From NCBI GenBank assembly GCA_963576735.1, contig OY755196.1, positions 5,623,912-5,687,911 on the forward strand: DNA of 64,000 nucleotides. Reading direction: 5' to 3'. A program made the position numbers and the translations under genes. Of this stretch, positions 8,770-17,383 are shown piece after piece. The notes under the pieces were generated by a model. It saw only the letters and a list, made by a program, of their open reading frames with translations, had not been told where the DNA came from and made no database searches. How positions within the stretch are numbered: the first letter of the stretch is position 1; the number at the start of each line of letters is the position of its first letter. The DNA is from Bedellia somnulentella. Its lineage: Eukaryota > Arthropoda > Insecta > Lepidoptera > Bedelliidae.

Positions 8770-10938
8770 ATGGCAAGCATCGCAACAAACTTGGATTTGT
8801 TCGTTATTTTGAAAAATGCTGACAAACTCAGTAACTTTAATTTTTTGTTTCAAACCGTGCGCTCTCGTTTAAACAACAGTGTATCTGAAGAAGATTGTGT
8901 GACTTTAAAAGAATTTTGCCGGAGATTCACTAGGGCTGCACAGAAACGATATGAATCAACACAACGGAAATATGAGAGATTCCGAACTGATTACGAAAGT
9001 TGGCTTGAAGCTGATGTTGATTGGCCGAGTTGCTTAAAAGAAAATATGAAATCAATTACTCAGAATGAGGGAAGTCCTATAGTGCCAATTTTGGAGCCAT
9101 CACCAAGTTCTAACGTTACTATTTTGGAGTCATCATCAAGCGTTACTGGTTCTCTTTTGGAGCCATCTACATCATCCATTGGAACAATGACGAAAAGAAA
9201 AATATCAAATCGTAAACCTTTTGAAGACTTGGGAACAAAACAGAAAAAGAGGCGGAGTGGAGACCTGACTGACAAAGATTCCAGTGAGCTCGTATTTGCC
9301 ACTATTTCTAAGTTGAAAGATGAAGGCCAAAACAGAATTGCATCTGTGATTGAATATATGGTGAAACACCCAGAATCAATCAAAGATCTTCAAGATTTAA
9401 TTACAAAACCAACCAGTAAAGAAACGTTTTCACCCCAAAAAGCACTTGGTTTACTAATATCTCTGAAATTATCAAAATGGCAATATATAACTTTGCGAGA
9501 ATCAGCAATTCGAGAAGGCCTTAAGCACTTGTACCCTTCGTATTACTGCGTGCAAAAAGAGAAGAATGTGTGCTTTCCACCTGAACCGAAAAATTCAATT
9601 ACGGTGACAGATTCCTCAGCAAAAATTTCACTGCAAGCTTTGCTAGATCTGACAGCAAAAAGAATAATTGAATCTTTGCCTGAAAGTATACAAAATAAAG
9701 AACTTATTTTAATATCAAAATATGGTTTCGACGGAGCATCCAGCCAAAGCAGATATAAACAGAAGATGGATTCTACACAAGATGACTCTAGTATATTCAT
9801 GACTTCGTTATCACCACTGAAAATGACGTGTGAAGACATCACAGTTTGGGAGAACCCGAAACCTTGCTCAGCAGCGTATTGTCGTCCAGTACAGTTCACC
9901 TTTGTTAAAGAAAGTGAAACAGTGGTGAAGGAAGAAAATGAAAGAGTCAAAGCTGAGATATCAGCTCTCCAACCATCAGTTTTTGATAGCAATATGGTGA
10001 GTCATAAACTTATGCTCACCATGGTTGATGCTAAAATAAAAACATACCTCTCTCCTAACGTAAGAGCGAATGCAGCGTGCTACATTTGTTTGGCGAAACC
10101 TTCGGACATGAACAACTTGGAAGAAGTAAAAAAAAAGTCTACAGAAGATGACTTGATGGAGCTCGGACTTTCTTCACTACATGCGCGCATAAACATGATG
10201 GAATGTCTTTTGCATATCGCATATAAATTGGATATTAAGAAGTGGTCTGCTAGAAAAGAAAGTGAGAAAGCCGCAGTGGCTGCAAGAAAGAAAACTATCC
10301 AAGACAGGTTCAAAACGGAACTCAACCTATTAATCGATATAGTAAAACAAGGTTATGGCACAACTAACGACGGCAACACTGCACGACGATTCTTTGAATT
10401 TCCTGAAAAGACTGCGGCTATCACTGGACTAGATGAAGATCTGATCCGAAGATTTGCTGTAATTTTGCAAGCCATAACTTCAGGTCAGTCCATCAATGTT
10501 TCGAAATTTAAAGAATATGCGTACATAACTGCTGAAAAGTATGTTAAATTATACAACTGGTACTACATGTCATCAACAGTGCACACGATACTGCTTCATG
10601 GAGCCGAAATTATCGCTTGTAATGCAATAGTACCGATTGGGAGTTTATCTGAAGAGGCTTCAGAAGCGAGGAACAAAGACTTCAGAAGATTCAGAGAACA
10701 TCACTCACGTAAGAATAGCAGAGTGAGTTCCAATGAAGATATTTTTAATTTCCTTCTTCTTTCGTCCGATCCGCTTATTTCAGCAGTAAGACCAACAATG
10801 GATGCAAAGAAAAAGAAACATTTGTTTGCTGAAACATTAGATCTGCTCAATCTTCAAACACCTGAATTCGAGTTTAGGGATATTGCTGAAATAAACTCTG
10901 ACTCTGAGTTCGACTCTGAAGATAGTGATTCAGAATAG
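8770..10938 (+). CDS. Transib transposase, RAG1-core-like, 722 aa
   Basis: Single open frame filling the middle of the Transib. Residue positions read from the translation: first catalytic Asp in KYGFDGASSQ (Asp321), second in LMLTMVDAKI (Asp420), Glu in GSLSEEASEARNKDFRRF (Glu628). Cys437 and Cys440 (CYIC) with His605 and His610 (VHTILLH) match the zinc-binding CxxC and HxxxxH of the RAG1 core, and DFRRFREHHSRK parallels LFRRFRKMNARQ of RAG1. The N-terminal 200 residues are Ser/Lys-rich with basic patches (KRKISNRK, KQKKRRS) that may be nuclear signals; the C-terminus is acidic. No stop or frameshift is seen, so it may be functional. The enzyme would cut at the CACAGTG ends by a hairpin mechanism. 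Family call is firm; activity is inference. Confidence 0.92.
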   Translation: MASIATNLDLFVILKNADKLSNFNFLFQTVRSRLNNSVSEEDCVTLKEFCRRFTRAAQKRYESTQRKYERFRTDYESWLEADVDWPSCLKENMKSITQNEGSPIVPILEPSPSSNVTILESSSSVTGSLLEPSTSSIGTMTKRKISNRKPFEDLGTKQKKRRSGDLTDKDSSELVFATISKLKDEGQNRIASVIEYMVKHPESIKDLQDLITKPTSKETFSPQKALGLLISLKLSKWQYITLRESAIREGLKHLYPSYYCVQKEKNVCFPPEPKNSITVTDSSAKISLQALLDLTAKRIIESLPESIQNKELILISKYGFDGASSQSRYKQKMDSTQDDSSIFMTSLSPLKMTCEDITVWENPKPCSAAYCRPVQFTFVKESETVVKEENERVKAEISALQPSVFDSNMVSHKLMLTMVDAKIKTYLSPNVRANAACYICLAKPSDMNNLEEVKKKSTEDDLMELGLSSLHARINMMECLLHIAYKLDIKKWSARKESEKAAVAARKKTIQDRFKTELNLLIDIVKQGYGTTNDGNTARRFFEFPEKTAAITGLDEDLIRRFAVILQAITSGQSINVSKFKEYAYITAEKYVKLYNWYYMSSTVHTILLHGAEIIACNAIVPIGSLSEEASEARNKDFRRFREHHSRKNSRVSSNEDIFNFLLLSSDPLISAVRPTMDAKKKKHLFAETLDLLNLQTPEFEFRDIAEINSDSEFDSEDSDSE

Positions 10939-11132
10939 GCGACATTTTAAATTAATAACTTCATCGTTTTATTAAATTGTATCATATATATATATATATA
11001 TATTTTCATTATATTTATTAAGTTCATTAAATTTAAGTCGTTATATGTAAATGTTTCTAAGATACAAATATAAGTATAAAGAATAAATATATTAAGCCTT
11101 TTTTATGGTTTTTACTGAATTTCGGTTTCTAA

Positions 11133-11534
11133 TATTGCACACAATTATTTTGGGTAAATGTCCAGTCTATATACACCCATGTAATGCTTGATATTAATTA
11201 AAAACGAAAAAATAAACAAAAATATTTTTTAAAAAAAAAACGCACGTTTGACCGTGGCATGAAGTATGTCAAAAAATCCTAAATAATGTCTTTATTAATA
11301 ACCTAGGAGGATATTAGGCGCAATTGTGCGATTATGGAGATATCATCATTTGTTATGCTTGCGCCATACAATTTTTTTCGAAAAAAAATCTGACTGCGCT
11401 GTTTACGTTTATAAACCTGAAAGTTCATTATATAATGCATATTGCAGGTATTCTCTATCGCATACAAGCAAAAAAAGCGTCACTTAAAAAAATTTACTTG
11501 AATGTCTATGAAACGCGAATTCCAGCCCACTGTG
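11133..11534. repeat. right terminal inverted repeat of the Transib
   Basis: Reverse complement of 6863-7063 joined to 8258-about 8460, with only a handful of differences (for example GCGCTAGC on the left against GCGCAAGC here). About 400 bp, long for this superfamily. High similarity of the two arms points to a young insertion. Confidence 0.85.
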
Positions 11535-11539
11535 CGACG

Positions 11540-11793
11540 CGTTATCTCGAATAGTATTGACATCAGACGAATTGAAATCAATGAGCGATAAAGTCAATTC
11601 AATTATGGTAATGACACGAAGACAGAGACAGATGATGGAAAATGATAAAAACAAGGAAACGACAGAAAAAGCAAAACGCAATGATAAAGACGATTGGACT
11701 GATTACCCAAGAGTCAACAAACAACAACAAACAGCACCAAAACAAAAAAGCACCGGTGTGAAGTTAGCGGCCGATTCCAGCGGCCGATTATAA
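11540..11793 (+). pseudogene. tail of the Gypsy pol interrupted by the Transib
   Basis: The frame that stops at the CGACG target on the left resumes here with LSRIVLTSDELKS, followed by a Lys/Gln/Arg-rich stretch (MTRRQRQMMENDKNKE) to a stop at 11793. This is the linker expected after RNase H and before integrase; integrase itself is absent. Confidence 0.6.
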
Positions 11794-11959
11794 CCCGACC
11801 AAATAAAAAAGTTTCAATATAAAAAGGTGTAAACCAGGAATTTCAGAATCTAAGAAGCCTCATGGCTACATAAATAGCTGAATTAACACTCTAGGCCGTT
11901 AACCTGCCCAAACGCGAACCTTAAACCCATGAAACAAAATGTAGAGCAGCCGCCCTAGA

Positions 11960-12145
11960 TGAATTATTAAAAACTTTTCTGACATGAGCCCCAAGCTTCT
12001 ACAAACCTTAAGTATGGTATCAAAAGAACCGTTTTAAATAGTTCCACAGAATGCATACCAAAATATTTGAATATGAAGAGATTTTAACCCCTCATTCGCA
12101 AGGGTAACCCTAGCGGCCGATTTCAGTGGAATGAATAGTTGTGAT
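11960..12145. repeat. satellite unit, leftmost part of a 165-bp array
   Basis: Contains CCAAGCTTCTACAAACC, GGTATCAAAAGAACCG, ATACCAAAATATTTGAATAT and AGCGGCCGATTTCAGTG in the order found in the larger arrays at 16959-17383 and 19978-21300. It ends at GTTGTGAT, the target duplication of the hAT element that separates it from the rest. The preceding 170 bases hold GCGGCCGATT motifs but no recognisable gene. Confidence 0.75.
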
Positions 12146-12629
12146 TAGTGATGTGCCGTTGGGAAAATACTCGTTCCCAGTAGTTTCCCATTTAGTAACT
12201 TACCAGTAAGTTTCCAATATTACCAGTAACATTCCCAAACACTGGGAATATTCAAATGTTGTTGGTTGCAATTTTGTTTTGCAGTATTTTTTGTACTAGG
12301 CTTAACAATATTGATCAAAACAAGACACAGTATTAAAATAAACAATTTAAAGTACAGAAAATGTTTGTAGGTACGTACAAATATAAATAATATTTGCATA
12401 TATATTAATATGTTGAAACAAATTTAAATTTCGCTTTTTACTGACTAATTGACATCATAAAATATGCCTCAGGTACAATTTATGTTTTTTTGGTTGATTC
12501 TTGTGTACAAAAGAGCACTCTGTCCTATCGTTCTATCTCTGTTGCTCTTACAAGCGGTGGTTGCCTGCGTGCGCGCCTCGTAAAACCGTTAGTTTCCCTT
12601 GAGATACCGTGGGCGAACAACGTGTAAAA

Positions 12630-12908
12630 ATGAAACCGAAAAGTAAAGTGTACGACTATTTTATATCAAAAACTACTGTCAATGATAAAACCACTTTCAC
12701 GTGTTCATTTTGTAAAACTGTTTATTATTTCAAAAATGCAACGAAATTTGTGACACATTTAAAGAAATGTGCTTTGTGCCCCAGTGACGTCAAAGACTTA
12801 TTTAAAATAATTAATGATAAAACCGAGGCGCAGCCATCGGAACCACGACCGGGAACCTCAACATCTTTAGTGGCTTTATCGAGTAGGATTTCAAACGAAT
12901 TTGATGTG
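12630..12908 (+). pseudogene. BED zinc-finger exon of the hAT element
   Basis: From ATG 12630 (MKPKSKVYDYF) to a splice donor GTG|GTAAGT at 12908. It shows a BED-type zinc finger with CSFC, then HLKKC (TFTCSFCKTVYYFKNATKF ... HLKKC), which in hAT transposases binds the element ends. No downstream exon with a catalytic or dimerisation domain is left within the element, so this is a stranded 5' exon. Confidence 0.72.
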
Positions 12909-13314
12909 GTAAGTCTCTCTTTATAATATTTGCAAACATCGCTTGACTAAGTAAACGGATATTGTAACATTTCATTTAATGATGTGCAATTGTGCACATT
13001 GAATATTCCATTACTTTTTTATTTAATATTAGATACGCAAATTAAGTGCATAAAAATAGCTCAAACTTAACTCTAAAGTCAAACTGGTTGCCGCCACTGT
13101 CCAACGCTGTCCGCCATTTTGAATAACGGAAGTGTCTTTTAAAATAATCACCAGCGCACTCTATATTATGAAGGAATCAATCCAACGCAGTCCACACTGA
13201 ATGCACACAATTTGGTTGTATTTTAACTGTCTCTGGCTAAAAACAGTTTTAATTTTAATAATGTATTGATTAACTTATTGCAAATAATCTGCAATTTAAA
13301 CATATTACTACAAT

Positions 13315-16300
13315 GAGGAGTTATTTAAAAAAAAAACAACTGTCAAATATTTGTATGAAAAAAGTCGAAAGGTACCATTTGAAAGAACATCGGGCGTTTT
13401 TTACCCGATTTTTTAAAAGTCGCGAACATAAACCAAAACATTTTTAAATGATAGTGTTTGCAATCATTTTTAATATTGTGTAGTTATTTTGATTCACAAT
13501 AATGGGAAAATGGAAATAATTAGTAAAATGAAAATCATATTTTAAGTTGACTATTTTTCCTAATTACTAAACGACCGCTCAGTAAGTTAAAATATAACTC
13601 CGTGGTATTTTTGTAAACCCAATCAGACTAAATCCGTCAAGTTGATGTGAATGTTTCGTTCTCACTCTCGCCCATAGTCCTAAAACTGGTTTATGTTGCG
13701 CTCGCGCAGGTAGCTAGCTTATCTTACTGCATCGCAGTCCTTTGTCATCCGTCGTAGCGATCTGTGTTTTACTGTGTTCCCATTGTGGTCTGAGTCAACT
13801 AATTACCTACTGCTTGTTTACTGGATTTCGTTTGCTTTCGAGTTCGATTTTGTTGTGAAATGGAACGACAAAATAGTTGTGTGTCGTGTGAGCGATCTGT
13901 TCTACGTCGTAGAAGACACCGTCTTACTCAAATGTTTTTCGAAAGATATCGTGACTATGCAGTACTATTATTACAAGAAATAATGCCACGGGAGGTGAGT
14001 TAATTATATTATAGAACATTAATTATATGTAAATACTAGAGTTTGTTCAACTTTTGCGCAGCAACAGAGCCTCTATTTATTCTCCTAGATATAGTTTTAT
14101 ATCGTTTTATATAGTTGACGTCATCATAGGACTCCTTTTCAACCATTGAAACTATTCGTTTCCTTGGTCATAGTGTATTACGTTGTGACATTTATTATTA
14201 TGATTATCAATAAATAACAGTAAAATAAACTTGTTACAGATTGTTTTTGATGGTACACTATCAATATGCAATCCTTGCTGGCTGAGATTTTATCGCGCAT
14301 TGCAAGCCCGGCCAGTAAATGATCCATTACCCCAGCAAGTTCAAGAACCATTACATCAGCAAGTACAAGAAGAACCATTACCCCAGCAAGTACAAGAAGA
14401 GGAAGTCCAAGAAATAGTAGTTAACGTTCAACAACAACAAACCATTGGCATTATGACTATTCCTGGATATTTGCGTGTATCTAATAATGCTCGACGCTGT
14501 GTTTTTCAAAACCGCAGAAATGTACCAGCAAATGCTGTGCCAAAATATGTTAGGTTACATTTATTTCGTATGAATAAGCTATTCATACCAAAACTTGCTC
14601 GAGTTTGCCAACCCCATATGATAAGCAATGAATGGGAAGATCTACTTAATGTGCAAATACCTCTACATGAACACTTTAACAGTGCTCATGTTCTCGATAT
14701 TATCGAGCTGTATGAATGGAAATTGGAACGAGGAACTCAGTTGGACTTCGAAAATATTGAGGAGATAGATGACAATGAACTACATTTTTATACAGGTATG
14801 GATAAAATTCAATTTAATAGAATTTTGAATCAAACATCTCTTCGTGACAGAACCAACAGTTCTGCTACTGTTTTAGGACTGTATTTAGTTAAAATAAGAA
14901 CGGGTGAACCAGACGAACGTGTAGCTTCTATGTTCAATATGTCGAGAAGAACATTGGAGCGAAAATTAAAAATAGCTCGAGAATGTTTATCTGAAGAGTT
15001 TGTTCCTCGACATCTGGGTCTAGATCACATGACGAGAGAAGATGTAATAGCTCGCAACTTAACCATCCCGAGTCATATTTTTGGAGGTAACCAGAATGAA
15101 CCTGCAGCCATTCTTGTGTGTGATGGAACATATATATACGTGCAAAAAAGCTCCAACTTCCTTTTTCAGAGGAAAACATATAGCCTGCACAAATTCCGCA
15201 ACCTAGTAAAACCCTTTTTAATTGTATGCACAGACGGCTATATTGTAGATGTATTAGGCCCGTACCCAGCCATTACTACGGATGCCGAAATAATGAGTCA
15301 CATGATGCAGGACGCCGCTTGGCATTGGTTTCTGAAAGCGAACGACATTTTTATATTGGACCGCGGCTTTAGAGACTCTATTCCTGCCATTGAAGAGCAT
15401 GGATATGATGCGCATATGCCACCAACAAGAGCAAGAGGAGAGCAGTTAAGCACAGTAGATGCAAATAAATCACGGCTAATAACTATGTGTCGTTGGGTGG
15501 TTGAAACGATTAATGGTCGCTTTAAAAAGGACTTCAAGATATTCCGCCATGTTTATTTTAATGTAGCGTTGACAAATATGATGACCGATTTTAAAATAAC
15601 TGCAGCACTCATCAATGCCACTCATCGACCATATAGAGATAACGCTCATGCCGCACAGTTTATAAATATAATAGATGAGAACATAAATAGAGAAAACGAA
15701 TTGGCTGATTACGTGATTCGAAACAATTTAAACAGACAAAGAGTCGCATTCATGCCGCTAGATGCAAACAATCCCGAATTAAGAGATTTCCCACAATTGA
15801 CTTACGACGAGCTACTTTTATTTACCTTGGGAATATACCATTTGAAACTGGCCAAATCTTATTGCCACGAACACATGCGGCCAAACGGAGTGTATATAAT
15901 GGAATTATACCATCGCAGAGAGTTGGTCGAAAATAAAATATTAATACGAGGCAGAATACAGTCCCGTCACATAAGAGCAAAACGCTATTATACATATCTA
16001 CTAATAAATCCGGCATTGCAGGGAAGACAAAGCCTCGAGGGCTATTACTGTTCCTGTATACACGGCCGCCGCACTGTTGGGAGTTGCGTGCACATCGCCA
16101 GTGTGGTATACTTTTTATCTTGGGCTGTATATCAAGACGAATTTCACACACCTGCGGCGTTTTTAGACGAAACTATTTTAGATTTAGATGCAGCAGAATA
16201 AAAGTTAAGAGAAAATATGTTGTTTTAATTATTTTTGATTCCCTTTTTCCTCTTCAATTATTGCCCAAAAACATTTATAAATATTTTCTAAATGTCCATT

Positions 16301-16479
16301 ATCTCCTTATTGCCACGACCCACAGATATGGGAACTATACCATTGTAAACTAGATTTAATTGCCTATCCACCGTACCTAATTTTATTTTTGTTCGCCGTA
16401 GGTAAGTGTCCCATACAAAAATGCCCGATGTTCTTTAGCAGACTAGGCTTTGACAGACTGATTTTTTAAATAACTCCTC
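13315..16479 (+). mobile_element. ISL2EU-like DNA transposon
   Basis: Ends GAGGAGTTATTTAAAAAA and the complement of the right end match, with a second conserved block GAAAGAACATCGGGC near both ends, at about 13381 and about 16420. AT flanks each side, consistent with a 2-bp duplication. A two-exon DDE transposase lies between. ISL2EU is my best guess from the DDE_Tnp_4-like core and the AT duplication; an IS4-like or other PIF-related group remains possible. It is inserted in the hAT element 12146-16958. Confidence 0.68.
13860..16201 (+). CDS. DDE transposase with N-terminal CxxC finger and C-terminal SWIM finger
   Basis: Exon 1 is 13860-13994 (MERQNSCVSCERSV, 45 codons, donor GAG|GTGAGT) and exon 2 is 14240-16201 after TTACAG; together about 698 residues in frame. 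The first exon's CVSC and the second's ICNPCW could form one zinc finger. A Gln/Pro/Val repeat (QQVQEEPLPQQVQEE) follows. The DDE core shows ILVCDGTYIYVQKSSN, DIFILDRGFRD and RWVVETINGRFK with the expected Asp, Asp and Glu. Near the end, YYCSCIHGR and GSCVHIASVVYFLSWA form a CxCxnCxH SWIM finger. Helix-turn-helix-like RVASMFNMSRRTLERKL precedes the core. No stops; it appears intact. The SWIM fusion is unusual to my knowledge. Confidence 0.82.
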
Positions 16480-16958
16480 ATAACGGAATAATGTATAACG
16501 TAGCTGCGTAGTATCTTACTTTATGATAAAATATTGATAAATTACTGAATTATTGTGATTTAAAATAGTTAATTACTCCAATATTTACGTGCTAAAGAAT
16601 TATTATTGTTATATTTATATAACAGGTTGATTGTTGAATAAGTAATATGTATTTTTCGACTTTTTATTTTTACTCTGTAATTAACATAACATACTGACTG
16701 GGAAAATACCCGGTAACTTACTGGGAATATTCCGGGGTTACACAGGGGAACATTGGGAATATACTGTTTAGAAAAAGAATATTAATATAATTTGATTAAA
16801 ATGTGACGTAACACCTCACGGTCGAAAAGTTATTATAATTAAAGTCATGATAAAACAGTTTATTCTTCAATGTTCCCCTATATTACCACTTATTGGGAAT
16901 GTTACTGGGAACGCTACCGGGAAAATATGAGTAAGATACCGGGAACGGCACATTGCTA

Positions 16959-17383
16959 GTTGTGATAAAATCTGCCCAAAGCTTCTACACACCTTGAGTA
17001 TGGTATCAAAAGAACCGTATTAAATAGCTCTACAGGATGCATACCAAAATATTTGAATATGAAGAGATTTTAACCCTTCAATGGCAAGGGTAACCCTAGC
17101 GGCCGATTTCAGTGAAATGAATAGTTGTGATAAAATCTGCCCAAAGCTTCTACACACCTTGAATATGGTATCAAAAGAACCGTTTTAAATAGTTCTACCG
17201 GATGCATACCAAAATATTTGAATATGAAGAGATTTTAACCCTTCAATGGCAAGGGTAACCCTAGCGTCCAATTTCAGTGCAATGAATAGTTGTGATAAAA
17301 TCTGTCCAAAGCTTCTACACACCTTGAGTATGGTATCAAAAGAACCGTATGAAATAGCTCTACAGGATGCATACCAAAGTATT
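16959..17383. repeat. 165-bp satellite array, middle block
   Basis: Units start (TCTGYCCAAAGCTTCTACAC) at about 16971, 17136 and 17301, giving a 165-bp period. The block begins right after the hAT element and stops at the TTAA where the piggyBac inserted (17384). Confidence 0.9.

Larger units (their letters stand above)
6863..11534 (+). mobile_element. Transib DNA transposon, complete
   Basis: The element starts CACAGTGGGCTGGAATTCGC and ends with the reverse complement, so each end begins with CACAGTG, the heptamer shared by Transib ends and RAG recombination signals. CGACG flanks both ends (6858-6862 and 11535-11539), a 5-bp target duplication of the CNNNG form typical of Transib. The inverted repeats are about 400 bp long and nearly identical: left 6863-7063 plus 8258-about 8460, right about 11133-11534. 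The left copy is split by a hAT MITE (7064-8249). One open transposase gene lies between. It inserted into a Gypsy pol gene. Confidence 0.93.
4006..11793 (+). mobile_element. decayed Gypsy-type LTR retroelement (host of a Transib)
   Basis: In order on the plus strand there are a leader (4006-4330), a small membrane-anchored ORF, capsid-like pieces, a reverse transcriptase palm with YLDD (about 5905-6012), the thumb and RNase H (6180-6862), and, after the Transib, a short tail (11535-11793). Protease and integrase are missing, and no second LTR could be recognised. The Harbinger element cuts it on the left and the 165-bp satellite adjoins it on the right. The leader contains TGGCGACCCTGCCAGTG near 4183, where a primer-binding site would be expected. 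Ends are approximate. Confidence 0.7.
12146..16958 (+). mobile_element. non-autonomous hAT element holding a nested transposon
   Basis: GTTGTGAT flanks both ends (12138-12145, 16959-16966), an 8-bp hAT-type duplication lying inside a satellite unit. The ends TAGTGATGTGCCGTTGGGAA and the complement of the right end (TAGCAATGTGCCGTTCCCGG) are inverted repeats. Both end regions are full of short GGGAA(T/C) and TTCCC motifs, likely transposase-binding subterminal repeats. The only own coding sequence is a BED-finger exon; the catalytic part is gone. An ISL2EU-like transposon occupies 13315-16479. Confidence 0.87.

Noticed and set aside
9060..9992. Open frames on the minus strand opposite the Transib transposase
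   Set aside because: Shadows of the strongly supported plus-strand gene; no recognisable motifs.
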